A DNA stretch of 64,000 bases from Macrotrachela quadricornifera (lineage: Eukaryota; Rotifera; Eurotatoria; Philodinida; Philodinidae). The translations under genes were made by a program, and so were the position numbers. Of this stretch, positions 1 to 10,466 are shown piece by piece; position 1 is the first letter of the stretch; every line of letters begins with the position of its first letter. The notes below the pieces were generated by a model, which saw nothing but the letters and a program-made list of their open reading frames with translations, did no database searches and was not told the origin of the DNA. Location of the stretch: assembly GCA_022393335.1 (NCBI GenBank), contig JAJEKB010020083.1, positions 62,982-126,981 of the forward strand, in the 5' to 3' direction.

Positions 1-238
1 ATTGTAAACAAATAGTACGATTAAGTATTGAATTAGATAAGTATAAACTTGGAAGATGTTCAGGAGTATCATTACATTCGGCTTTCAATTCTATTGTAAA
101 TGAAAGGTAGCGAGAAGCAACTATATTATCAAAATATTTGTTTAAATTAGTAAAACATCGTATAATATCATTTATTTTCAAATATGTAAAGATTAAAATC
201 CAAAGTTCGTTAGGTATTTGTTCGACACGTGTTTTCAT
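1..238 (-). CDS. F-box family protein, amino-terminal part (runs off window)
   Basis: On the minus strand an ATG at 238-236 opens a frame that stays open to the left edge (79 codons). It begins MKTRVEQIPNELWILIF, a diverged F-box, then NDIIRCFTNLNKYFDNIVASRYLSF. It aligns throughout with the complete F-box genes at 10467-11633, 12979-14142 and 49067-50140: their AFNNLNYYFNQILACSYLKF matches RCFTNLNKYFDNIVASRYLSF, and their WSDSILNRITYLQ matches LSNSILNRTICLQ. In this family the F-box would bind Skp1 in an SCF ubiquitin ligase and the downstream leucine-rich region would hold the substrate; that role is inferred. The protein is the most diverged member here, and no frame break is visible. The 3' part lies outside the window. 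Confidence 0.8.
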   Translation of the reverse strand, partial: MKTRVEQIPNELWILIFTYLKINDIIRCFTNLNKYFDNIVASRYLSFTIELKAECNDTPEHLPSLYLSNSILNRTICLQ

Positions 239-2070
239 CTTACTGTATTTTGTCGTTCGGTATCTTAGCATATATATATATTCAAATCGTATAAAAAGGA
301 AGAAAAGAACATATTGCCTTGAGTCATGCAATCACATGAATACATGTACGTCTAAAAGATTGTATAAAAGTACTTGACATGTAAAATAATTCGATTATTA
401 ATTTTATTTGACACATTCATTATTCATATACGAATCAAAAAGAATTAATGGATACATTATTATCATAATATTCTTTACGTTTCTTATTTTTCTGAATCGA
501 ATGTTGGAAATTTTTAAGTTTACGTTTTTATTAATTATTAAGGATTCTTCTTCCATTTTTTTTGTTAGAATATTACAATTTAACACGACTTATAAATAGA
601 CATAGGTTATTGAGTATAATATAATTGTATCTGGTTTATTACATTTTTCTGATTTAGTTTCACTTTAAGACATGACGAAAATAGAAGAGTTTTAATCTAT
701 GTGGTTTTATTCTAAAGTACGGATATGTTGAACCTCAAATAAAATTTTTTTGTTCACTCTTTTTCTCAGCAGGTATCGGGATCTATTTTTTTGGGATTTA
801 TTCGGATTTCTTAATAAATTCCCATACATCTTAAAATAAATTCCATATAACTCCTATTGAGGGTGAGGGTGAGTGCGGTGGATGGGGGAGGGGGCAAGAG
901 TGAGGGTGCGGTGAAATACGAATACAGCTATATAGTCTCAATAAATCCTTAGTAAATAAATAAATCCCAATAAATCCTGCAGAAGAAATAAATCCCAAAA
1001 AAAGATGTCCCAGTATGCCCTCATACAATTCGAAATAATCAAAGTAGTACATTTTCTACAGCATCTTGGAGTTGAGTGTGAGGGTAAGAGTGTGAAGTTG
1101 TGACGATGAGGATGTAGGTACCAAAAATGTTGTGAATAATGCATTATTTTAGTGCTGGAAATTAAGGAACTGTGGAAGAATTGAATAGGAATTTCTATTT
1201 CTTAGTACTTTGGACACCTCTCGAACAATTAAGAGAGAAGAACTCTGTCAAACCGGATTCCTGTTCAGAGCTAAATTTAGTAATAAATGTAGGAAAAATA
1301 CCGGACCTACGAAACTGTCTTTGGGCGGCACTCTACACCGGAAGATAGCCCAAAGGCGGAATATTTTTCTTCTTTATCTTCTACATTATCAAATTTTTCT
1401 GTATAAAATAATGTTCTTATACTTTTTGGTATATGTTCGTCTGCATGTATTCATACTCATCATATGTCATTTTAACACTCTAATCTGTATCATCAGAGCA
1501 GATGAATGAGATACGTGAAAAATCTACTTTAATACATCTATCGTCATTCTGTTTATTATTCTTTCCTGATGAATAATGCTTATTTTTTCTCGCATTTAGC
1601 ATTTTGTTTCTCTCCATTTATCGTATACTTATCAATGACTTATGGATGCAACAAATATAAATTAAAAACACAGAATAAACAATATATTTTTTTGGAAATA
1701 GAATGTCATCGATCTATCAATATATAAACGCTTGTGTTCATGTTCGTATCGAAGAATACAAAGGAGTCAGCTGCTTATAAATTCTTTTTCTTGGTTTATT
1801 TCACGTCATATTGTTGATGGTAGCAATGTTTAAAGAAGACAAGATCCATGTAAATATTTTTTGTATAAAAACATGTCTCCAATGAAACGTCTCTTGCGTC
1901 TAGACACAGTTGCATTTAGAATCGCGTGTAAACGCAGTAAAATCAGCCTTGTCCCGCATCTACATATAAAAAATGCATCTTTGGGTACAGCGAAAAACAG
2001 TTTTTCAGCTGTAATGGTCATACTGAGGCATTGAAAAATAGAAAAACATCGATTATCTTTTCTTTTTATT
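239..2070. other. Intergenic, no gene recognised
   Basis: There is no convincing exon or homology. A TATATATATA run lies at about 270-280, upstream of the F-box start at 238. An imperfect inverted repeat with TTTTTTTGGGATTTATT near 785-800 and its complement near 985-1003 suggests an old small fold-back element. A purine-rich GGGTGAGGGTGAG tract lies at 855-905. The short ORFs between 831 and 2150 show no family motif. Confidence 0.5.
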
Positions 2071-4033
2071 GTTCTCTTTCTCGTTGAGAAGAGTCTTGCA
2101 AACATAAATTGTCTGCTTGATTGATTGATTGTATGTCCGCAGAAGGTCAAAAAAACATTTTATTAATATTATCCTGTAAAGCTTAACCAAAGGATAATTG
2201 GGGTCAGAGAATCCGAATCTGATATTAGTTTTTTAAAATTTTTTTTGATTCATTTTTTTACACAAAGGATCATTTTTTTTGCAAAAAAAAATTTTTTAGA
2301 AGGGTTGACCGAATGGTAATCGAGGGCGAGGAAGTCAAATCTGAAGTCAGTTGCATAAAAATTTTTTGCAGCTCAGTTTTTTAAATAAACGACAAGTTTT
2401 TAACAGAAAAATATTTGTTTTTATGAAGTTTGGTCAAAGGCAGTTAATGTCCAGGAACTTAAATTTGACTTCGGTTTTTTTTAATTTTACAAATGAATAG
2501 CTTGACGGTAGTTTAGAAACACGATTTCTATGAGAAAGAGCTGAGCGAGTCTTCAGACAAGCGCTACTTGTTATTTAACTTTGTGATATTTTTAGAGATA
2601 AATGTCTACTTTGAAAAGAAAAATCTTTTCATATTTATTGAGTCTGATAATCAAGAATCCTAATTAAATTGAGATTCATCAAAATAAAAGTCAAAAGATT
2701 AGAAGAGTCAATAAACAATATCCATGTCCGTTATTTGAGTTTGATAATTGGTAAAGACTCTAAATTCAAATAAAATTCTTTCACTATGATGAATGATAAA
2801 ATATTTACTTTTTTTATTTTTCAATATCTCTTATGCACTATTTTGAATAAAATAATTAAAAATAATTATTAAAGTCTCTCTCATTTTTCCAAAACTACAA
2901 ACTAAAAAAAAAAACGCATGCTTCGTTCCATATTTTCGTGCAAAGTAATATATCAGATTAAATAACATAGGAACGAAAAGAATATTCAAGAAAGAAAGAA
3001 AAGAGAATATTAATCCTCATGATTCACAGTCACGACGGTAAAGAAAAAAAAATTGTCAAGCTAGTGTGTCTTTCAAGATTCAATTGATCATTTTTTTGTT
3101 TTTTATCTTGCTCAGCCTTGGCTTCTTTAGCCGCTTCAGTTGTTGCATAGTCTAGAGCATATAACTTTGTTTCTTTCCAGACCTTTTGATCATATAAACT
3201 TTTTTGTACGCCAGGTGGTGCATTTCGTTAGATGTTTTCTTCATATTCTTTTTTGGCAGCTTTTGTTTTTCCGGCTTAATTCAACTGCTTTGCCTAACAC
3301 TTCATTAATTTCTGTACGATCGAGAAAAAAAAGACATCATGAATTTGATTAACTCAGCAATCTTACCTGACGGGCCCTTGTTTTTTAACTGTCGGCGTAT
3401 ACACAAGAAATGCTTGTACAATGAATAGTAAGTTAAAACCTGCTCGTATATATGCTCTGGTCTCTCTAATCAAATATATTTAAGTTACGTGAGCATTGCT
3501 CTCTCTCATTTATTTAGATGAGAAAAAACAAGTAACGCTAGTCTAAAGACTCGCTCAGCTCTTTCTCGTAGAAATCGTGTTTCTAAATTACCGTTAAGCT
3601 ATTCATTTGTAAAATTAAAAAACCCAAAGCCAGATTCAAGTTCCTCAACCTTAACTGCTTTGATCAAACTTCATAAAAAACAAATGCTTTTTGTTAAAAA
3701 CTTGTCGTTTGTTTTGAAAATTGATCTCCAAAAAAATTTTATGCAACTGACTTCAGATTTGACTTTCTCGCCCTCGATTACCCTTCAGTCAACCCTTCTA
3801 CAAAAATTTTTTCTTACAAAAAAAATGTCCTTTGTGTAAAAAAATGAATCAAAAAAAAATTTTAAAAAACTAATATCAGATTCGGATTCCCCGACCCCAA
3901 TTATCCTTTGGTTAAGCTTTACAGGATAATATTAATAAAATGTTTTTTTGACCTTGTGCTGGCATACAAGCAATCAAGCAAGGAAGCAAACAATTTATGT
4001 TTCTAAGACTCTTCACTACGAGAAAGAGAATTA
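2071..4033. mobile_element. ~2-kb element with ~500-bp terminal inverted repeats
   Basis: The left arm (about 2071-2580) and right arm (about 3528-4033) are reverse complements with scattered mismatches. For example, CTGTAAAGCTTAACCAAAGG at 2173 recurs inverted near 3925, and GAGAAAGAGCTGAGCGAGTC in the left arm recurs inverted near 3560. Beyond these positions the flanks stop matching. The middle (about 2590-3520) is unique and contains a decayed protein-coding fragment. No transposase was found, so it looks non-autonomous. Arm divergence suggests an old insertion. No target duplication could be fixed. The long arms and captured sequence resemble Mutator-like or Foldback elements, but the superfamily is not assigned. 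Confidence 0.75.
3030..3420 (-). pseudogene. Captured, intron-containing gene fragment inside inverted-repeat element
   Basis: Minus-strand translation gives EINEVLGKAVELS, then after a frameshift AGKTKAAKKEYEEN, an in-frame stop, and RNAPPGVQKSLYDQKVWKET followed by KLYALDYATTEAAKEAKAEQ. These stretches have normal protein composition, unlike the surrounding DNA. Just upstream, a GT donor (GTAAGATTGC, about 3365) and an AG acceptor (about 3318) bound a roughly 50-nt putative intron of the size typical of genes in this window. The upstream part would read KNKGPS before EINEV. At least one frameshift and one stop break the frame. I do not recognise the parent protein. The fragment lies between the two arms of the 2071-4033 element, so it was probably picked up by that transposon. 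Confidence 0.55.
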
Positions 4034-4561
4034 ACAAACAATTTTACTATTAATCCAACACCACTCAATTATTTACAGATAAAAAGTTTAATAACTATAA
4101 TGAATGCTTTGTTCGTCCAGAAAATTTTTCTCAATTTTTTCCTTTGTTATAATAAACGAATACAAAAAACAGGGAAAAATAAAATATAGTATTCATTATT
4201 AGTGGAAATGCGATCAGATTAAAAATCATTAAATTTTGTTTGATTACTATTCTTTGTGTTTTTTTCAGATAACTATCCAGGACGAATATTACGGTTGTCG
4301 TAAACGGTCGTATACAGCGTCGTAAACGACCGCGCACGATCGTATTTCGTCGTATACTTGACTCCTGAAATACGGTCGTATTTTCGTCGTGTCGCATACG
4401 TCAAAATACGGCGTAAATACGGCCATTGTAAACGATCGTACACAGTCGTATACAATATCGTTTGTCCTCGTATTCACACTCTCATCTCCTTGGAGAGAAG
4501 ACGGCAACTTCCTGTTATCCTCTCTATCGTATCTGTGTCCCTATTCTCAATACCAGGAATA

Positions 4562-4735
4562 CTTACTTGTCCATTGGATATATAAATGAACCTAAAATAA
4601 ATAAAAGAAAATTATTTGATTAAAAAAATACTTACCTTTCCATTTGGATATAAATGGATCTAAAATAAATAAAAAAAATTATTTTAATTACTAAAATACT
4701 TACTTTTCCAGTTATATGGTAAAATAGACCTAACG
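4562..4735. repeat. Tandem repeat, ~69-bp unit, about 2.5 copies
   Basis: Units start with CTTAC at 4562, 4631 and 4699. Each reads CTTAC(C/T)TTTCCA(T/G)T, a GGATATAAATG-like word, then AATAAATAAA. The third unit is partial. The array lies inside the CGTA-rich fold-back complex. Confidence 0.8.
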
Positions 4736-4834
4736 ACAGCAGTACTGTTGGATCCGACGTTTTTCGACAGGGGGATATCATCAGATCCTGTTATCGGAAT
4801 CTGACGATTTCCGATGTCGAAATTCCATCGGTTT

Positions 4835-4865
4835 CCTATCGAATCCGATTGTCGGATTCGATAGG
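4835..4865. repeat. Perfect 14-bp hairpin, followed by a 14-G run
   Basis: CCTATCGAATCCGA at 4835-4848 pairs perfectly with 4852-4865 across a three-base loop (TTG). Seven bases later, at 4873-4886, comes an uninterrupted run of 14 G, and then the element-end sequence TTCGACCTGGATAGT. It looks like a structural part of the transposon end. There is no evidence that it is transcribed. Confidence 0.8.
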
Positions 4866-5344
4866 ATTGGATGGGGGGGGGGGGGGTTCGACCTGGATAG
4901 TCTAAAGGCAAATAAAAAGAAAATATTGAAATAAAAAAATATAACTTTTTTATGTTATTATGATCAATAATATGGCAACAAAAAGTAAAATCTATTTAAA
5001 TATATAAATACTAAGTGTTCGATATATAGTTCGAAATAATGCAAAAATATAATTTAAAACGTTTCATATTGCATTCTACGCTCTGTTGGATTCTGTGCTG
5101 AATTCAATAGTTAACAGTATGACCGGGAAATGAATCTCAGTTTACGACTAATCTACGACTGTATACGATCATATACTATCGTCGTGCACGACAATCGTTT
5201 ACGTTGAACGTATACAGTGATCGTATTTGAACGTTTGAGATCGTATCCATTGATCATATACGTTCATCGAATACGATGGGCGTTTCTAGACGTATTTCGT
5301 TGTATGCGACCGGGCGTGATTGACCTGGGTATAGCCATGATTAT

Positions 5345-5815
5345 CGGCGAAGAAATAGGGATTTAGGCTAAAATACTAAGATTTCGAATAGATCCGCTTA
5401 ATATTCTTTATAGATATTCACGTCTTGACCTGTGCTGTGACTCTAGGTAGTTGTGTTGGATGTAAAATAAAATTCTGCATTGAACGATGATAAAATTAAG
5501 CAGAGAAGAGCCTTCGATCAAAAAAAAGTACAGGTTTGGGCTTAAATGCCATAGTTTTTTAGAGATTCTGTTAGTATCTCTGGTTGACATTCACTTCTTG
5601 AACTGTGGTGAATCTTTAATTAGTTGTGTTAGATATAGAATTAAATTCTGCGTCGAATGGTAATAAAGGCAAAGTGAGGGAGGGGACATCGGTAGAATAG
5701 GAGTTTGGATCAGAATACCAAGAGTTCGGGTGGATCTTTCTCATTCGCGTTTTTGTGCTGATTTTAAGTGTTAGAGGTGTGTTTAAATAATTTAGTAAGC
5801 TATGTAAGTACATGT
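5345..5815. repeat. Diverged tandem repeat, ~170-bp unit, almost three copies
   Basis: Three related units start near 5360 (TTTAGGCTAAAATACTAAG), 5531 (TTTGGGCTTAAATGCCATAG) and 5699 (TTTGGATCAGAATACCAAG). Each continues with a word like TTCAC.TCTTGA.CTGTG and then AGTTGTGTT(A/G)GAT.TA. The spacings of about 171 and 168 bases show an old tandem array. The short minus-strand ORFs here follow the repeat and are not genes. Confidence 0.65.
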
Positions 5816-5883
5816 GAATTAATTGTTTAAGTTTAGGTTATCATACAAATTCGACAACACTACACTTTCACTATAATTACTTC

Positions 5884-6275
5884 CCTGAACAAAAGTCTTT
5901 CCCCTCCCTTTTCCTGCCCAGTATATCATAAAAAAATGTAAATATCTCTCTCATATTTTGACCAAATGGGCTAATATTTTTACTAGTGATAGAGGGATGT
6001 TCATAGTTCATATTCATGAGAGAAACATTATCAAAAAGTGTTTTGAAGTATTATATTTGACTTCAATAAAAGTCAGTAAGTTTACACGAATTATGAAAAA
6101 ACAAGGTCGTAAATAATTAGCGGACTCTGCTCAAGTCAAATACGATACTTCAAAACACTTTTTGATAACGTTTCTCTTATAAATATGAGAGGGATTATTT
6201 AAATTTTTCTTTTTTTTTAATGATATACAGGACAGGAAAAGAGGCGGGGAAAGACTTTTGTTCACAAGTGTATAT
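5884..6275. mobile_element. Fold-back MITE (~390 bp)
   Basis: GAACAAAAGTCTTTCCCC at 5887 recurs as its complement ending near 6265. AACATTATCAAAAAGTGTTT at about 6026 recurs inverted near 6160. The arms are about 145-180 bp around a centre near 6095. No ORF of its own was seen. Confidence 0.75.
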
Positions 6276-6690
6276 ATATTTTCTTTCCATTCTGTTGAAT
6301 ACGTACTGTTGTACTGATCCTCATGAGAACTGAATAACCTTGTTTTGTTGCGTAATTTCATTTTTCTATTATTGTATCATTATATTTTTATCTTTTCCTT
6401 GGTAAATATATATATATTCGTGATCTGTCTCTTGTCTTTTTTTTCCTTTTTCTTCATTATTATTACTTTTGTCGTTACTATTTGTGGTGTTTATTGATTT
6501 TTATCAATAAAATATTTAGTGAAAACCATCATTCTCCGATATATTATATTATCAATATACAGTATGGTATTTTTAATGTGAGTTCTTCTCAAGTCTAGCA
6601 CGCTAAGATCCTAGATAACATATTTCAGTCAACGTCAATAACGGAGGTTGAAGCCATTGATTACATTCCCAAAACAAGAACCTCATAGAA
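6265..6690. repeat. Dispersed repeat, copy A
   Basis: Shares long stretches with 45190-46560: CTGTTGAATACGT, TTTTGTTG.GTAATTTCATTTTTC, CGTTACTATTTGT, ATCAATAAAATATTTA, TATTATACTATCAATATAC-like words, GTGAGTTCTTCTC and CAACGTCAATAACGGA. Copy A lacks the two insertions found in copy B. No coding sequence was recognised. Confidence 0.7.
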
Positions 6691-9556
6691 AAATAAGTTG
6701 GTTTTTATGATTTGAAAAAGAAATAGAGGTTGATGTTGAGAAAAGAAACAACATAGAGAAATATGCTGGCACAAGGACTTATGATTTTTCAAAAAAAAAA
6801 AGATGAGTAATATCAAACTGAAAATATTTTCGTAAAGGGAAATAACTAATGTTTCGCTTTAGAGAAATATACAAAAAGCAAACGTTCGTAATATTTCATT
6901 TTGTATCATTTACTTTTTAATTATTCTAACAGTCAAAATTCGTTTCCTTATATCAAGAGATACAAAAGTCAATGGCCGTTTGGATGAAATAAAAACAATA
7001 AAGTTTAGCATATAAAATTAAAAAAAATATGAAAAATATATTTACTTTACGAACACTAATTCTAAACGTCATCGTTACTATCATTCCCATATCTCTGTTA
7101 ATTCTAATTAAAAATGAATAAAATTCTATAGGATCAAATCGAAGGTTTTGCAGTATAAGAATCTTAATAGAATAAAAATTTTTGGTTATTGAATTAAAAT
7201 AAATTGAATACAAGAACGTTTTCTATACAATTCGTTTTTATAATATAAGGAAAGATGCATGCTTAAGTTATTTCTATAGAGTGAATTATAATCTTGAGAT
7301 GATATTATTCCTAAAACTTCATTTCATTGGTATGATGCCTACAGAATAATTAGACGTATTATTTGGTCTTATTCAAGCCCCGTCAAATCTTTATAGTAAA
7401 TCTTATAGAAATGCTAGTATTTAATTTTTCTATACATTAGAAACTTAAACTTAAGATAATGGAATATATTTTGAGTATAATTGGATTATTCTAAAATAAT
7501 ATTCAATTATTTTTATAGATTTTTACAATAATCTAAACTCAAATCATGTCAAAATGTAGCTTAAATCACACTTTTTTTTCACTACAAATTCATTGTGTTT
7601 TCGATTAATTTTGAGCTTCTTTTATGAAGCTAATTATCGAATGAACTATCATAATTTTATAGCGGAAAAAGTACGATTTAATCTACATTTTGACAGATTA
7701 AAATGGATCTAATTTTGGATCATAAGTGCTAATGAAAATGAAACATAATGATCTCTTCCAGATTGTAATTAAAATAACACGATATAGTAGAGGTTTTATC
7801 ATAAAACTGTTTTTCGGAGTATCTGCCACTTGACATATAGGATTTTCTTATATCACATCATGGATATAACATGTCTATTTCTATACTCAATCTATTAAAT
7901 ATTTTCATCGTGATATTTTTATTTATAAAAGAATCAGTAAAAAAAAGAATATATTTACAATATCGTTAACACGTTCACTATGGATCATTGTAGTTACTAT
8001 GTAAGGATCTGGAAATCACCAACTAAACACACCATATAGCGTAGGCTTTTCGAAGAAAAAAAGTAATATCTACATTACCAATGCTAATAATCATCGGATT
8101 CAACGTTGAAGTTCTGAAGCAACAAATGGTATGCTCCTCATTAATAATACTAAAGTAAACAGTCAAAATATATCATCACTAGATTGATCAGTTATTTGCA
8201 CATTTAGCCTTAATGAAAATTATCTCTCTATCAATTGATTGCAACAATTATTAAATACTACTTTTCAGACTCATTTGGTAGATACCTAGTATTAATATAT
8301 GCCTATTTTTTGCCATGAGAATAAAATTACATTATGTACGAATAATATCGATAAAAAAGTATGGTTTTCAGGCAGAATGAATTAATTAGAACCGGATATT
8401 AATGATTGCTTCATTGCCATTATAGCATCAAGCAAAAATAATTCATATAAATTAATAAAACAACTCATGTCTTAGTTTTATTTAAATATTAAAAAGTCGA
8501 TGATTGATTCAGAAACATACTAGAATATGTATTCTATCTCTCACATTAGGTTATCATTTCTATTCTTTTTGGTTCTGAAATCAGTAACTTAGTAATACAC
8601 AGAAACTTTTTTTAATCTATTCATTCTAGACAAAACTCTCCAATTGATTCATTTGCGCAAATAGGACATATCGATATCTATTAATGTTAGCTTCTTTATA
8701 TGAAACGAAATAACCAATGGAAAATAACTATGCATCTTTCAATTTTTACATATTTCAGGAAATAAATTTGTTAAAGAATTCGGTTAATAAAATTTATTGA
8801 TGTTACTTGTATATTGAATGCTAATGCTTATAATTGATTAAATTTATGTCATTATTATCAAATATATTAAAAAAACATGAGATTGATGATCAAGTAATGC
8901 GCAATAAGTCTGAAAATAGCGTCGTACCAATGAGCACTACCAGAATATTGAAAAACATTATCATATCTTCTCTTTTATTCAATTTAAAGAAAAAGACAAA
9001 TGATTAAAATAATTATTTAAATTATTGAAGATTTCAAGAAGATCATACCTCTCTGAATAGAATTATATTAAAAGTTGAGATGAAATCGATAGATGTTTCC
9101 ATCATGATTTAACATTGTATTCTTGTGCAACTATGTTGAAATATTTTTAATACAAAAGAAAAAAGATTCTTGTTGTCACAATAAAAAGAAAAACAAAAAT
9201 ACACAAGATATAATTAATAAAGTTAGCTTTCGATTATAATGCTGAAATATAAAATTTTAATATAATAATGATGTCTTAACTTTTATAAATTTGATACAAC
9301 ATATTTTCATATAGTCTCTGTGAATTATGAAAATGTATTTATCACGTTTTCTCAAGAGACATTTCGCTAGTCCATCGAGAATTGCCATTACATAATAAAA
9401 GAAAAACTGAAATTATGAAAAAACTTTTTAGATTTTCGGAACTCTAATTGTTGAAGCTATATGCTTGAAAATATGAGGAGAACTGGTGAAAACTCTACAA
9501 AAAGTCTTTTCGATACTTCTCATATAACTGTGACATCGTGGCTCTGTATTTTGTGA
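6691..9556. other. Intergenic; one small fold-back, otherwise nothing recognised
   Basis: About 2.9 kb of very AT-rich DNA without a supported exon. At 7548-7694 there is a short inverted repeat (GTCAAAATGTAG / CTACATTTTGAC) of about 147 bp, compatible with a tiny MITE. The 86-codon ORF on the minus strand at 6953-7213 is I/F/Y-rich and looks like chance. Confidence 0.5.
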
Positions 9557-9564
9557 GCAATATC

Positions 9565-9908
9565 CAAGGGGGAAACAGCTGATTATTTGATTAGATATGA
9601 TTAGGAGTGATTAATAGTGATTATCAGTGATTACCAGTGATTACCAGTGATTATCAGACTCCTACTTAACTGTTTCCCCCTTGAATGTTTTATTAACCTT
9701 TATTGTTTTTTTAACCTTTATGTTTTTTTAACCTTTGTTTTTTTTAACCTTTATGTTTTTCTGATCCCCGACAAACAGACAAGCTTTCAGGATTGAGACC
9801 CAGTGATTATCAGTGATTATCAGTGATTACCAGTGTTTAGGAGTGATTAATAGTGATTATCAGTGATTAGGGTGATTATCAGACTCCTAATCAGCTGTTT
9901 CCCCCTTG
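9565..9908. mobile_element. hAT-type non-autonomous element with 8-bp target duplication
   Basis: The termini CAAGGGGGAAACAGCTGATTA (left) and its exact complement (right) are perfect over 21 bp. The flanks GCAATATC (9557-9564) and GCAATACC (9909-9916) form an 8-bp target duplication with one mismatch. Eight-base duplications and CA..TG ends are typical of hAT transposons. The interior consists of AGTGATTATC/AGTGATTACC decamer repeats on both sides and four or five TTTTTTAACCTTTAT units in the centre. An internal inverted end (AACTGTTTCCCCCTTG, about 9669-9684) shows that 9565-9684 alone is a complete smaller element, so the whole may be a tandem or expanded form. Confidence 0.8.
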
Positions 9909-10466
9909 GCAATACCTCATTCCAAAAAAACTCATTAAGCTAAACAAAAATGACTCTTCATTAGACCATTTAAACATTCATTTTCAATAAGATTTCATGG
10001 TATATTGATTATGAGCATCGAAAAATGAATCAGACAGCATATGTTTTGATAATGCTCATTTTTACTCACCTCACTCCAATCTGATGTTTTTAGTAAAAAA
10101 ACATGATCACATTTTTATTCAGTTTGATGAGTTCTTTCAGATGAAATGCTGCTTGAAAAAGAAAACAAATCACAATAATGAAGACAGATCCAAAACATTA
10201 GAAAAACTTTTTTGGGCAGAATTTTTTAAACTTCATCAAATAGGATTCCGAAAATCTAAACATTTTTTGTAGTCTTAATTTTCTGTAAAGAAACGAACGC
10301 GATCGAAAAAAGTAAACTCTTTTCAACTATGTGATCACTCTCTAATGCATTCTCGATATTCTTACAAAATCTTTCTTAATCTTTTCATTTTATTCTAATA
10401 AGCGGAATTATATATACAAACAAATAGAGGCGCGAGTATACAACTTTCTTAAAGAAAAAATACTGT

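Larger units (their letters stand above)
4270..5340. mobile_element. CGTA-rich fold-back complex with shared termini
   Basis: The segment 4280-4460 is packed with degenerate words such as CGTATAC, ACGATCGTA and TCGTAAACG. The segment 5140-5320 carries the same words in the opposite orientation, so the two could pair as long arms. The end ACTATCCAGG(A/T)CGAA occurs at 4269. It recurs inverted at about 4889-4905 (TTCGACCTGGATAGT) and in a weaker form at about 5315-5335 (TTGACCTGGGTATAG). This suggests either two overlapping elements of one family or one nested in another. No coding capacity was seen; the short ORFs here are by-products of the repeats. Confidence 0.6.

Noticed and set aside
831..1144. 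Minus-strand ORFs rich in Pro/His/Ser
   Set aside because: They arise from GGGTGAGGGTGAG low-complexity DNA and an old inverted repeat.
9597..9870. CRISPR-like array of AGTGATTATC repeats
   Set aside because: The decamers are contiguous without unique spacers, lie inside a hAT-type element, and the genome is eukaryotic.
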